DNA from: Prostheceraeus crozeri | Taxonomy: Eukaryota > Platyhelminthes > Polycladida > Euryleptidae | Length of the DNA stretch: 64,000 bases | Assembly: GCA_907163375.1 (NCBI GenBank) | Contig: CAJQUW010005335.1 | Location: 124,001-188,000 of the forward strand | Direction: 5' to 3' | In this document: one piece after another, positions 1 to 13,189 of the stretch | How positions within the stretch are numbered: position 1 is the first letter of the stretch | Layout of the letters: every line of letters begins with the position of its first letter | The notes under the pieces: model-generated | What the model saw: the letters and a program-made list of their open reading frames with translations, nothing else | What the model was told of the DNA's origin: nothing | Database searches by the model: none | Position numbers and translations under genes: made by a program

Positions 1-2382
1 ATTTTTCCTAACAAAGTTGCTACTTTATTACTTAATTATGTAACAAACATGATTCAAGGTTTTCAGTGAATCTATGTAATTTCTGTATTGCAACAGAAAA
101 CTGAAATCCTGTAGTTAATACTCAAAGTTGTTTTAACCTGAGTTCTACTTTCATTCATCTTTAAAAAGGGATTTCAGAATTCATGGATTTACCTGAGGTG
201 CGTCACACAAACTTGCGTTACACCAAATAATAACCACCTTATCAACCAAGACATTTGAACGAATGTTAGTTAATTAATTTGATTGACTTGTATTCCGAGC
301 TCGAAAAATATTTGAAATAATTAGATAAATTCTGTGTTCGCATCGCATATTGTTTTTTTTCGATAGACGATGAATCTCAGAAGCCCTATTTATCGATTAA
401 AGTATTTTGCTGAATTAATTTGCGATCCCTGCTTTCAATTGTATTCAACAATTCTATTTGTGACTTGTACTTTTTGCTTTGTTGACATTTGAAGATAATA
501 AGATAATAACATAATGAAGATGAGAGTCTCTACTCCTCATACTGAGAGTTTGGACGGTGCTGACTTATCCAGATGTTAGTTGGAGCGCTGTTGCACTTCT
601 AGTCGCATGTCCTTCTTGCCGACTTCCACTGATACTCCTGAGGTTCGACCTCTAGACCAAAAGGTTGCTAGGCCAGTCACTTGCTCAATGTGCCACGAAG
701 ACCACGGCATATGAAACTTGTTTACCAACTTATGAGTGCATTTCTCTTGCTTGATTGTTCAAAAATTTCAACATACTGTTTATTTTCATTTCTACACAGT
801 CTGTGATTCGAATGTATTATGCAGTATATTCTTTTTTCATGTAAATTGCAAATATTTTCATTCCCAGCATCTATTAATGCATGACACTTGTCTGTTTTCT
901 CAAAATCATCGATGTCAACTTGCAACAGTTCATCTTAACATTATTCTTAAAATCTGAATTTCTGAGAGCTGGAATGATGTTTTCACACTTGAGTTTGAAA
1001 TTTTTTGACTTATATTTACAAGTCATAAGATACTTAACCTGCTAGAAGGATGTTTAATCCTCGACAATCCTATTTGCGTGGGAAGGCAAACAGTGAAAAT
1101 CTCAGATCTCTCTCTGGAACCTGAGCTTCATCATACCATTCCATTGATCAATGTTTGCTTCAGTTTGAACTCTTCGTAGTATCTTCATAAAATGTTTTCT
1201 TATCGATCATGATATAACGCTACTAAATGTCTTTTAAGTTCAGCGATGAAAATAACGTGCTAGTACCTACAGAGTTTTACAAATGACATCAAAGAGGTTG
1301 CTTCATCTTTTATGAGCTTACGAACTTTCATTTCATGGAGAGAAAATTCTCGTTGCAAATTTTGTGACATTGTTAATTAAAAAATAGAGAATTTGGTCAA
1401 ATCATATAATTTGATTGTTGAAATTCGTAGAAACTCGTTCTGCTTGACAAGTATTCTATTTCTCGTTAACATTAAGACTATGAGGAAGTTGATTAATTCA
1501 ATATTTGTTAATTCGTCAGTTACTCAGAAGCCTCTTCCTTAGCCGAACGTACAATCTCTCATTTGTGCCATCGTTCGAAAACTTAGAAGTCTTATCTAAT
1601 TAGGAGGTAGATCTACTTATCTGCTTGCTTGTTGTGACATAGCGAAGGCTAATGGCTTCATGGGATGAAGTGACAGCTAATTTGCCTTCTTTTATGCGAA
1701 TTTCAGATATACACCAAAAGTTCACACGTATTCACTATGCATTCATGCAGTCGTTAATATTACGATCCAATTTTATCTCAGGAAAGGGCACGAATCTAAA
1801 ATCCAAGATTTGTGGATTTGAAGGGTTTGCGTGTCATCAAAAATTCCCAAATATATTATTTTCCCATGTAATCACTCATTTTCTTGAATGTCAATCGATG
1901 TAATACTATATTATTGTATTCGTACATGAACATTTATTAATCTGCATTTATTCTTGTAGCTTCACAATAGTATTAAAACAGAAAAATGAATTTCATTACT
2001 ATTTGAATGCAGTTTGTAGGACAGCGTAGGAGTTTTTTTAGGTGAAGCAGTCTGTTATTACTCTGTCAATGTAATTTCATGTTGGCATTAAACATGGTTG
2101 CAATTATGACCCCAATCTACATGCAATTGGCAACGTTGTCCATATGCGTGAATGCTGAGGTCGATAGAGTCAAATATTGCTCACGTCAAAATTTGGTGGC
2201 AAAATTCAAACAGGAAATATCTCAAATTTTGTGATAAAGTGATAAAGATAGTTTAAATAAGTGTCCTGATAATTTTTGAGCGGTGGAATAACATATCTGG
2301 TCAATATTTGAAAATACCGGGAATCGCCCAGGAATTCGAAGCTTGAAATCTGGTTGCCACCCTGTATATATATATGTACATA
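1..2382. other. AT-rich noncoding flank
   Basis: No supported gene. Short open frames at 736-957 and 1652-1903 have no recognisable domain and no codon bias. Near its right end, at 2352-2366, lies GGTTGCCACCCTGTA, which resembles the terminal sequence of a DNA transposon, but no partner end was found, so it is at most a relic. Confidence 0.6.
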
Positions 2383-2390
2383 GATACAGA

Positions 2391-4077
2391 CAGAGTTGGA
2401 AAAGTCGGAATTGGAATTAATTCCGATCCGGAATTAATTCCATTTTTAGTCGGAATAGGAATTGGAATTGACGATATTTAAATCTACTGGGATTGGAATT
2501 GGAATTGACCTTGATAAACCTCAATTCTACTTTTTCGACAGACCTGTGATAAATCTATTTGTTCAAAAATTGAAATCACAGTACTCGGCCGCTGTGTTAA
2601 CTGCTTGCAGAGATAAGAGAGAGAGAGATAGATCGACAGAGGTAGTTTCATTCTATTGTCGAATAAAGGGAATTTTTTGTGACTTCGATGGGCCTACAGC
2701 CCCGGACCATGTTATTTCAGCGATTAAGCAGACAATGAGAAGACAATCATCTTTGTTCAGCCTGTTATTTAGTTATTTATCAAGCAAGATAATTAATCAA
2801 GATAAAGCAATTGTTGAATTTAGTTCTTGATAGGATAAGCACAAAAATTGGAGATTAACTTAATTGTTGTACACACGAAAAACAATTGGTTTGGAAAGAG
2901 GAAAATTAACACTCCATTGAAGGGCAGCAACCCTGTCAGTTCAAATCATAATATAGACAGTGTCAACAAATTATTCTAATAATTAATTATTCAATTACAT
3001 GAACAATTATTCAACTTCCAATCACAATAATTAGCAATACTAATTTTTAAGACTATAGTTATATAGATGAGATGCGCAACAATAAAAGAATAACTTTACA
3101 CTTATAGTTCACTTCTAAATGTTGAATTCACTTCAAGTCGATCGGACTCACTTATACCAAAATAATATCATAAATATCAGTGTCACTTCTACCGTCAATC
3201 TTCAATCGCGCTCGCTGAGATGTGTTGCCGTATACGCTGCTGTGTTGTTGTTCGCTGGCAGGCAGTTGTTGTTGTTACTTCTGTAGTTAAGTTGCACCGC
3301 GAGAGCCCGGAGTTCTTCTAACAGCTACTGAAGATGTCGTATGTGTTGTTGTTGCTAGTTGTTGTTGTGTCAATTTCTCATCGTTTCTAATTTACACAAA
3401 TTTTTGAGACTTGACGATAAAGCCACTCTTCATTCTTTTGAAAATTGAAAGAGTTTCCTTTAATCACTGCTTGACCCGACCACATTTCGTTCTTATCACG
3501 GAACTTTTAATCTCCTTTTTTTAAAATGGACCATTAATCAGTTTTCATGATATGATTTTTATTGTCGCTTTTTCTTTCATCAACAATCACGTTATTCGCA
3601 CACTGAATTTCTTCTGTCAGTTTGTTAATAGATTTATTCGCATCTAATCTCATCTCATCTCTCTCTCTCTCTCTCAGCGCTTGATTCTTTGCTGACCGTT
3701 AACTTTCTTTTCTTTTTTTCACGAGATTGAATATCTCGTTTACGAAACGAAAATGGTGTAGGCTGACCGGTTACATATATACATGTACACAAGAAATATG
3801 AACTATGAACATGAAAACGCACATAGGAACGACGCAGGGAACGGCACACAGGAACAACGAGGATAGGATAAGGGCACATGGGTTAGACTGAAACGAACAA
3901 ACGTTAGATACATTAACATAAGACACTATACGCGACATGCACTTATCGGAATTGAATCTTATTATGGAATTGGAATTGAATTGAACTGTTTCGACTGGAA
4001 TTGGATTTGGAATTTAAAATTCTGCTCCGGAATTGGAATTGGATTTAAAAAATTTCAGTGGAATTTTTCCAGCTCTG
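2391..4077. mobile_element. hAT-like non-autonomous transposon, 1.69 kb
   Basis: The ends are inverted: CAGAGTTGGAAAAG at 2391 and the complement of CAGAGCTGGAAAAA ending at 4077. They are flanked by 8-bp near-identical direct repeats, gatacaga (2383-2390) and gatataga (4078-4085). A CAG-type terminus with 8-bp duplications is the hallmark of hAT elements. Both subterminal regions (about 2410-2505 and 3950-4055) are dense in GGAATTGG-type motifs, likely transposase-binding repeats. The interior has TTG/CAA triplet runs near 3240-3370 and a CT run at 3651-3677. A 122-codon frame at 2462-2830 shows no transposase signature, so mobility would need a transposase in trans. Confidence 0.75.
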
Positions 4078-4187
4078 GATATAGATACTATTCGCCATTG
4101 ACCAGTAAGAACTTTATTGACTTCGACCAGAGAAACTTTTATTGACCTTGTCTTCTAAGATTGATAAGAAAGTACATATATATATAT

Positions 4188-4267
4188 ATAATAAAAGTTA
4201 TAAGTTCTTCAATACGTAACTATAAGTACTTATAGTTACGTATTGAAGAACTTTTAACTTTTATTAT
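4188..4267. repeat. 80-bp near-perfect palindrome
   Basis: The axis lies between 4227 and 4228 (AGT|ACT). The inner 25 bp of each arm are perfect and the arms extend to 4188/4267 with about one mismatch. It sits in AT-rich DNA after a TA microsatellite (4177-4190), and could extrude as a cruciform or be a tiny foldback element. Confidence 0.85.
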
Positions 4268-4329
4268 GTTTATATTTAATAGCTCTATTTAATAATATTG
4301 AGCACTTTGATAACCATTTCTTCAATCAA

Positions 4330-4340
4330 AAAAAAATATG

Positions 4341-4374
<34 letters not shown>
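4330..4374. repeat. (TA)n(TG)n microsatellite
   Basis: An A-run followed by alternating TA and then TG dinucleotides, visible directly in the sequence. Confidence 0.9.
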
Positions 4375-7300
4375 CACTCCGTTGCATGGGATGTTAACAA
4401 TATTACCTTGGACAGACTGGGGACTAACTCAAGAATAGGTTGACGCTCCATAGACATACACCAAACATCCTGCTCAAGCCCAACAACGAGTCAGTAAACA
4501 TAGCTGTCTGTGCGAAGGACCATCCCGTCAAGTTCAAGGCTATGCCGTTTTTTCAGTTTTCTTGAAATGCCACTAGACAAATAAGAGAGGCAAAAGAAAG
4601 CTATCTTATTTTCAAATTCAAACCTTTGTTGAGCTCTTTCTCATTTCTATAGACATTTTGGTAATTTTATCGTCAGCTGTCGAATAGAGTAAGTAGCCTA
4701 TATTAAGCAAAGTAGCAACGCAGCATTTATTAAATCCCCAATGTGTATACTGCTTCGATTTCATTAAATGAACTTGATTTGAGACCCGCTACCACATGTG
4801 AGTTATACAAATTTTTGCATTTCTGGAGAAATGTACCCGAATTTGAATGATTATGATGGCAATACAGAAGAAAGGCATTTTACAAATCCTCCATGTCCTC
4901 CATCCTTCATGACAACCTTGGGAAAGTAATATAGTTTGTTAAATTAACAATGCGATGGATTGCCACTACTTTAATTCTAATACTTACTAATTCTAATTTC
5001 ACACTCCTAGATATATTTCAAACATTGCACCACTAACTTCTATGATGAATTGAATATTTTTGCTTAGACTAAAAATAAAGCACTATCTTAAAAAAAAAAT
5101 CTCATAATGGAATGAAACATGCTTGAAGAGAAAATATAGCACTACTTTCAAATGGCAAACATGCTTTAAATCAGATAGTGCTATATTCTCATACTTAAAG
5201 AAAATATCCTCGTATTAAGGCATTTGAAATAAGTACTGTCTAATACCTATTGATCAGTGAAAGCTTTCTACAATAAGTTCAATAAAATGAGATGACAATG
5301 CATGTTAGAAAAACCTTGGTGCAGAATTTTAATGTTAGAATGATTTATGGTCACACTACTGATATCAATAAGGCTACTTCCTCTCTTTACATGAAAAAAA
5401 ATTATGCCTATGTTCCCTGAAAACTGCGTGCATTCTGTCAAAGTAAAGTGAGTGAGCCAAAATTCATCGACCACGTGTTGTGAAATTCAATTTGTTGTGC
5501 TATGAAATAGTGCGGTCGCTGGTTTTGAAAAGCCTTTATCTTCATTTGTTTAAGTTCATTATCTTTTCTTTGTTCTTCAACATGTCGAATGGCTTGATCG
5601 ATCGAATGATGCAGGATAGAGAAGCAAGCACTTGGGAAATTGGTTTTTGAATATTCTGACTGGAATGCTCGTCGAATGCTGTCGTCACCCTACTTATCCG
5701 CTCAGATGTTGAGTTCAGGAAAGTTCAGTGACAGAGAAGGAATTCGCAAAAATAAGTCATGTTTACTATTCAACAATATCGTGTTTCGTACCATAATCAA
5801 AGCGACTCCTATTTGTGTTTCAACTGCTTTGTTTGCATTGTTGTCAGCAGACTGACTTCCTGATTACTCCAAATCACAGAGGAAAAGTCAATGAGTGGAA
5901 AATCAATCAACATCCACATTAACTTCACTTTTCTTTTGTTATTCGCGCTCCAAAATTGTCCTCTCGATAGTCCGTCCAATTGTCCAGCCAATGTATATTT
6001 TAACCCGCCACAAATTGCAATAGTTTCAAGACTGGGTTTATCTTGTAGAGAAAAAAATCCCTTATCAGCATATCAAAAATCTAGGAAAATCTAGTTAGTG
6101 GAACACATTGAACTTCCCACTTGAAGTCACGAGTCTGTTCGAAATTTAAATACACGCTTACTCCAATGAAGTCGCAGAGACAGATCTGTATAAAATGAAG
6201 CGTTGTAGCTTTGTCTCACTAACTGCACATACCTTCCACATGACTCTCACCAATATCAGCTATGTTTTCTGGATTATGTCCTTTCAAGCGGCTAGATTTC
6301 TCAGTAGCTAGTTCAACAATACCTGAAACTGTCTGCAGATGCAAGCGGATGCAGATTCCTACAAGTTAAGCCACAAATTTGCGAGTTGTACCATGAATAA
6401 ACGACTACTTTCTGCACCTACCGTCTTGTGAAAACGCACAGCTGTTCAAGCCGCTAGGTCGAAAACGCGCTGATGCACCCTTGTCTTGTAGATAACTTTC
6501 CTATGTACCTGTAGGGTGGAAGTTAGGACACAATTTTTTTCATTTTTTCCATCAATAAGCGTAGCATTTTGCAAATACTGTCACGTGAATATGTATAGAA
6601 ATTTAAGCATCTCTATCAAAAACACACTCCGCACACTTATAATCTAATACAAATTCTGAAGTACCTGCAGATGTAAATTGATGCAAATTTGCCTATGGCA
6701 AGGGAAAAATCGGAGTGTATTTCTATTACTGAAACATCCATCATAAAATTACTTCAGTACGAAAACGCACAGACTGGTCGTATTTGAATCAAATTACGGC
6801 TTCTGCAAGAGAAATCTGAACAGACTAAGAGGATTATGACATGTGCAAACTCAATTTTCATCTAGAGACTTAAGCGTCTATGCGTTTTCATGAGAGAGTG
6901 GTTGCTGAAGAGGATGTTTTGGTGATAGAAATACACTCCGAAAAAAATCCACCCAAGGCGCGAAACCACACTGGTGAGATCAGTGCTCCGATTCGGCCCG
7001 AATTCGGACCGATTGCCTTCAATATAGTCATCAAACTCGAAAATTTACAAGTGAATTAATACTAAAAGCTTATCTGTTAGCTATATATATGTATATATAG
7101 TCTATATTGGCTTGCAACAAACATCTCGTTGGAGAAAAGAGCGAGGAGACTGACAACAACATTTTCCAGAAAATCACATCAAACTTTCTCATGCATTCAG
7201 ACATTCTGTGTGGATCCGGTCAAGTAATGGTGAATCCGATCTGCGCTCTTCTGAAATGCGAGCGTCAAGTGTGCCTTCAGCAATCTTCCTGACGTTACTG

Positions 7301-8120
7301 AAAAGCATCGAAGTGCGAAACATCGAATCCAAACTATTGCTGCTCTTGGTCGACCTCATAGAAGCACAGTCAGAACTAACATTCTAGCAGTATCACTAAT
7401 CCATGGAGGTGTGCACAGATGGACTGTTAGTTGGTCTTGGCTGCTGCATATATGTATTTAGAGAGCCAATTATCGATTGATTATCATTGATTGAGGACCC
7501 ATTAAGAACATGCTCTTAACTGTAACATATTTTCAATAACAATAGGTCCTTTAACAATTCGATGCACCGTGTCGTTTGAGCTACTAAATAAAAGAAGGTT
7601 TCCTTGTGCATAATATAAGGTGCAAGCAATCTTTTGAATTTTTTCTGTTCTCAAGCGAGGCCTGCTCAGTACGAACCTTTCGCTGCCAAAGCGCTTCTGA
7701 TCAATCGTAAAGAAAGAAGATCGTAAGCTTCCTAAGGCCGGAGACACAGGATCAGCCATAAAGTCACAAATGGCATTCCTATGCATGCACTTCAATTATA
7801 GCTGGTTCTTAGAATAATTAGCAAGGCGTAAGTCATCAGCCATGCGCCGCCTTCAATCACACTGCCTCACGGAAAAGCCATCAGTAATGGCCTATAGCTT
7901 AAGCATTACGGCTTACGGCTTATGGATGGATCGTGGAATATATCTTATGACTCATCTTGCGCGCCTCCGGCCAAAAGTGTAATTCAAAGATAAATGCATG
8001 ATCAATAATGCGCTTGTTTTTGTTTCTAGATGCACATGAAGCGGCCGATTACATTTCGATAATTTGCGAAATAAAGCTGGCCTTCTGAAAGTACTGGAGC
8101 ATGATGCCATTGCTTCAATA
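4375..8120. other. Noncoding stretch, nothing recognised
   Basis: Only short frames with no domain signal (for example 5640-5855, 7107-7292 and, on the minus strand, 7502-7795). A few locally repeated phrases such as CTGCAGATG (near 6335 and 6666) occur. No RNA gene or intact transposon was seen. Confidence 0.5.
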
Positions 8121-8180
8121 CAGGGGTCGGCAACCTTCTGCCCGCGGCTCTATTTCAAACTTGCCTACCCCGTGCGACTC
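8121..8180 (+). mobile_element. hAT terminal relic
   Basis: CAGGGGTCGGCAACCTTC at 8121, followed by GCCCGCGGCTC, strongly resembles the conserved end of many hAT elements. No matching inverted end was found within the next few hundred bases, so this is probably a solo or decayed end. Confidence 0.4.
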
Positions 8181-8715
8181 ACGAAGAGTACAGCAATTTG
8201 CTTACTTCTCCGTTTTCCACCCTCTTCCACGTTGATCGGAATCATATGGATGGTGCTTTCTGATAGTGCGCCTCCCCCTCTGCTGATCACATATTATTGC
8301 TGGATTTCGGTGCAGAGCTCAGAGATCATCGGACACGACCTCTGACCATGTTTTCCTTGTTCTTAGTGGCAACCTCTTAGACCGCTTTCACGCAGAATAA
8401 GGCGTCTTCCATCTTCCATGTCACTTGCCTTTTTGCACATTCTTCATAAGGCGTGATGAGAGGATTTTCATCTGCCGTCTTCCGCCTTACATCGCCCATC
8501 TTCCATCTTCCACGGACCACAATGGCAATCCATTTCCGATACAGTCATAGCTATTTTTACTATTAACCGTTGCTATGACTACTGTCTCAGCTCTTATCTT
8601 CCTCATCTTTGTCCTCGTCTGACATGGTGAGCAAAGAGCTGTTTTTCTGACACACAGCTTCTCTTCGCAAATCACAGTTCCCTACATCTTCTCTCAGACG
8701 TCACTTCACGTTGTT

Positions 8716-8946
8716 CTAATTTTGGAACAGTCTCGCGTCTGATTCCTGATGGCTGATGGAGATGAACTTCATCGAGTTATTTTCGTCTCTTCTCACAATG
8801 TGTCTAGACCACAGTAACTTTCCTCTTCGCAGAACATCGGAAATTCCTTCTAGCTTCAGCTTCCTCCTTAGACCTTCACTCCGTTGTCCATCGATAAACC
8901 ACACATCACACTTTCTTTTATCCAGTGCTTTTTCTGTTCTTTCCAT
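8716..8946 (-). pseudogene. Decayed non-LTR retrotransposon C-terminal fragment
   Basis: The minus-strand frame reads DGQRSEGLRRKL followed by ISDVLRRGKLLWSRHIVRRDE. This is the characteristic C-terminal region (Arg-rich 'RRG.L.W.GHV.R.D' pattern) of endonuclease/reverse-transcriptase LINEs that are abundant in marine invertebrates. The same region, better preserved, lies 200-1000 bp away on the same strand (9133-9955). Upstream the frame loses similarity. It is a 5'-truncated, mutated copy with no expected function. Confidence 0.55.
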
Positions 8947-9132
8947 CTTAATGTTCGGATAGTCTGAGCTGCAAACAGTATTCGCTTCATTAGTTCAGTG
9001 AATTGCTTTCAAAAGTCAATGAAGATCCGTTTTGTCATGATTACTGCTTCTGCGGTTGCTGCTCGCGAGAAGGTTGAACTTGATCCAATGGCCCGTGGGA
9101 TGATTGAGGTTGCCGACACCTGCTTCAGTCCA

Positions 9133-9955
9133 TCATACGTTTAACGTCCCCTTTTCCGCCGTTGGCTGGGTTGGACGGTTCCCTCCGATGGCAGTTCTCC
9201 ATCTTCCACGATCCTTGCAGAGATCCTCGCAGAGACCCAATCTCCTGCAATCCCCACGAACAGTTTCTTCCCAGGTGGTACGAGGTCGACCTCTGATCTT
9301 CCGTCCTGGTATTTCGATCTTCCACACCTTCTTTACCCAATCTTCATGTGGCTTCCGAACTACATGGCCATACCATCGCAGTCGCCTTCTTCTCATGGCT
9401 TCTTCTACTCCAACCAAGTCAAGCCTTTGGAGGAGCTCTTCGCTGGAGATTCGATCTCGAAGGGAAACACCACAAAGCCACCTGACCATTCTTCTTTCGG
9501 CTCTTACCATCTTCATTTTGTTTTCTGTCTTCATGGCCCATGTCTCACTGCCGTACAACATTCTGCTCCTCACACAGGCTTCGTAAACCTTCCCCTTCAT
9601 CCAGAGAGGTGTCCCTCTTGAAGCCAGGAATGGTAACAGCTCGTGGAATCGCTTCCAGCCACAACGTATGCGCGTAGACACAGCTGCATCCGCACCACCA
9701 CCGCCATCCAACATGTCCCCAAGATAGCAGAACCTGTTCACCACTTCGTAACGCTGCCCTGCCACATCCACTTCTATTCCGTCACCCATCTTCGTTGCTG
9801 ATGATATGTCACCTTTACATCGTTTGCATGCAAATCCCCTTGCGGTAGCTGATGTTATGCGTCCTTTCACGCCACTACATCTCTTGTGTATCCATCTACC
9901 GCAGTCCGTGCATCTTATGGAATTTGCACCAACTCCTTTGTTGCACACACCACAT
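9133..9955 (-). pseudogene. 5'-truncated LINE: 3' end of reverse-transcriptase ORF
   Basis: A 271-codon minus-strand frame (ATG at 9948, stop at 9133). In order it shows a Cys/His zinc-binding segment (CTDCGRWIHKRCSG, with CKRCKG after it), then NRFCYLGDMLDGGGG, the segment ACVRSRMLYGSETW, and MRRRRLRWYGHVVRKP. This order is typical of the region after the palm domain in LINE ORF2 proteins. Endonuclease, YxDD palm and 5' part are all absent, as expected for truncation during target-primed reverse transcription. The open frame over 816 bp suggests a fairly young insertion. No poly(A) or microsatellite tail is obvious at the 3' side near 9100. Clade assignment is uncertain. Confidence 0.8.
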
Positions 9956-10830
9956 TAGATGAACACTTCATCAGTAGATGAAGGAATTACTTTTTGGTTG
10001 AAATAGGAAGACCAACATACAAGGCCACTACCCAATCTACCAGTTTATATTTTGAGTTGAAAGAAATTTGATTTTATGATTAGTTAAATTTAGTCATCGA
10101 ATTTTGAATTTCACCTCTTGTCGTTGACGTTAGCATAAGATTGATGCTAGTTTCATACTAGCTGGTTCGGAATGACAAATGTGTACAAGTATGATAGTTT
10201 CTTAGATAATGCAAACATTCTCAATTGCGCCATGAACTGTCCTTCAGTAGTGTCTTTCAGTAAACACTCATTCGGTTTCAAATTGTAGATCGACAATTTC
10301 AGGAATTCAACTGTTGATACAGACAAAATAAACTCAATAGTTTTCGTAAAACACGAATGCTTCATTTCGAATTGAGAGCATTTTTTACCTCAGTATCACG
10401 AGAAAGAAATTTTCTTCATCTCAAGCATGTTGATGATTTGTTTACGTGAGCTTAAGGCGTTAGATAAGTTCATTCGATACTCATATGTCCAATTTGCATG
10501 TGTACCCATACATTCTGTTTCTGATAGTGATCTGAGGTGATGAAGCGTTTGCTGGGGAAGTACTATAGTACATTCGTGCTCTTTGGAAGAAAACAGTTGA
10601 TGTATTTAAACTGTAAGGCTGCAACTTCAAAACTCTTGTGCGTTGATTTGATATGCATGAAGTAAGACGAAATAGCATCACTTGGGTGTATGGGATAGGC
10701 AGACGTATTTTATTATAGCGCACAGAAATGAGTGAGCACATATACCAGATTACACATTTCAATGCCTTTGGCTTTCACGAGCTCCAAATGATATTTCTGT
10801 GCGCATTGTTCGTGGCACCTTCATACAAAA
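9956..10830. other. Noncoding stretch, nothing recognised
   Basis: Only short frames on either strand (minus 10153-10365 and 10481-10762) without domain signals. Confidence 0.5.
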
Positions 10831-10837
10831 TGGTTTA

Positions 10838-10935
10838 CCAGCAGGGGAATCGAACCCAGTCCTCGAATTCCCAGCGCGGCAGGAAGGTCACCAAGACAAG
10901 CGATGCACACCCTCCACGATCAGCCTAGGAACAAA
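10838..10935 (-). repeat. tRNA-like / SINE relic
   Basis: On the minus strand, 10857-10844 reads GGGTTCGATTCCCC, a near-perfect RNA polymerase III B box (T-arm). About 30-60 bp upstream is TGTCTTGGTGACC, which could be a decayed A box. A cloverleaf could not be completed, so a tRNA-derived SINE head or tRNA pseudogene is more likely than a working tRNA. Confidence 0.35.
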
Positions 10936-10944
10936 TATAGCATT

Positions 10945-13183
10945 GTAATTCAATGATTCTGTTTTCACGAGATTGAAGATTTATTTATGTGCCTTGAAAA
11001 ATGTTGAATTATTCTGTTTTCGATTTTCCGACGTCGCTCAGAAAACACTAAAGCATCGTAATCGCGATTTGGCAGCATAAATTGAGATAAGAGCTTTGAA
11101 AGAAAGTGTTCAGAAAAAAATTTCACATCTTAAATATCTGAAATGATGTATTTTTACTGATTCCAATACGCATCTCTTAGCCTAAATGTGGTAGTTCATG
11201 TCATTCATTGTATGCAAACCTGGAGGCGTAGTGGGAGTGCGGGGTTTCCAATTTTCCAGGATTTAAAGCACTTAAAAATTCTGGAGATCAGTTACAGAAT
11301 CATCTCTTATTTTCACTTCAATCAGGGAAGTGATTAAATTTCGCAAGGAGATTCACTAATTGATTTTCAGTTGAGTTAGAATGACTTCGTCACTCACTCA
11401 AGAGTGATGAAATCACTTGAAATCTTCCTCGAGTTGTTTCTAATCAGTTCAATTATACAGCCTATCCTTCAAAAATAGTGTTTTCTAAACTCTTGATGTT
11501 TCTTTAATTTGATGCAGTCTTTTTTTGGCATGAGACTATTATTAATGTATGATTACAATCACACTTATGAACATCATGTACAAAGTAAGATATTTTGAGA
11601 TTATTAAGAGTAAAACAATTGAATAATAATTAATTTAAAATGACAACAGAAACCATTGCTTCTGGAAGATTTAATTTATTCCCATATTTCGCCTACACAT
11701 GCCGCATGAAAAGATATGAAGATAATCTTATACATTCGTGCGGATTTCAAAGCTCAAGGAAACGATGTAAATTTGCTCCTTCGGTTTTTGCTGTAGTCGT
11801 TTTTTTGCTTTTGATGTGGAAATTTTTAGAGAATTGAGGATTGGATGTAATTGCCGATCTATTCGCTTCGCGAAGTCGTTCTACCTCTTAAATTGACCTG
11901 CATTTACCTCAAGAATGAACAGCATTATAGAAAAGTGCCATTTTTCGGAACCGCCTTGACAGAGTTCCTTCGTTTAGTACATTTTTCATAAAAATCAGTA
12001 TAATTTCTTAACGGCAGCAGGTTAAGGGTCGAAATATAACTTTTTGTGGATTGTATGAAGTATTTTTTGAGACTTGAGCATGTGAGACTGAATCAAAATA
12101 TAAATCTGACAAACAAAGTTGGTCGATTTTTTCCCGAATGTTGAAACCATGCAATGTATTTATTCATACATTTTTAACTTATGATTGACTCGACCTGGTT
12201 TGTGTGTGTGGAAGCTAAATTAGTCCTCCGAAGAGCTACCAAAATTATGAGAACTTATGAGAATCCCAGATCAGTCTCCGCAAGGAGTGTACGATTTGTT
12301 TTGATTTCTAGTACAAATTTGCTTCGATGAGGGATGGGGAGGATTCTGTTGCATTCTTAATACAATTATTGACGGTATTTATTGATATCAAAGAATGAAG
12401 ACATTCGAACAGTTCAAGGTTGTTGAACTTATCTCGCGAGGTTGCCATATAAGGGAATAAAACTTGAGAAATTATCGAGAATTGGCAGCAGCTTTGAAAA
12501 ACTTGAACGCTTCTCATCGGACATGTTGTTTAATTCAGTTAAGAAGAAAACTTCTTTTAATTTTTTTAATCAAAATAGATCGGCGAAGTAAGTGCTATTT
12601 TTCATCTTCTATTCTATGAAATAGATAAAAAATGAATTTCGAGATTAATTATTTGCGCTGATAACATCTGGACAGCAGAATTGAGTTTGAAGCCTGAATA
12701 CCCACGGCACACAATCAACTTTTCAACAGATATTAGCCTCCTTGTTGAAAGCGAATTAGGTCAATTGTAGTAAAATAAATGATTATCAACACTTACTATC
12801 AAAAACCTTTTTCAAAGTGCACATGAGAATAGTAGTTGCAATAATATTGCTTTGGAAATAGAGCCGAATACGCAGTGGACAGTGGCTGCTTTGTTTTTCT
12901 TCAAAACCTATTTTCCCTGGCTATTTTTTTCCTTTTGAGCTCTGGAAACCCGGGGCCATCCAGGGAGCCCCTTCTGATTTCAATGTTTCTTAATGTTTCA
13001 AAGATTTGATCGTTCCCAAAATTACTGAGAGCACAGCTGGCGCATGCTCGCTCCCACTGGTGGTATCAGGTTTTGCCAACTCGATCATCTTATTATTGTA
13101 AATAGAAGTTTTGAATTAAATTATACTTTCAAAAAAAAATTTTGTGTATCTGTCGGAAATTGTTGGTAGGAAAACGTCGACAG
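10945..13183. other. Noncoding stretch, nothing recognised
   Basis: AT-rich; the small frames at 11640-11837 (+) and 12308-12517 (-) have no support. No repeats with clear boundaries were seen. Confidence 0.5.
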
Positions 13184-13189
13184 ACAATA

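Noticed and set aside
10838..10935. Functional tRNA gene
   Set aside because: Only the B box is convincing; acceptor and D-arm pairing could not be formed.
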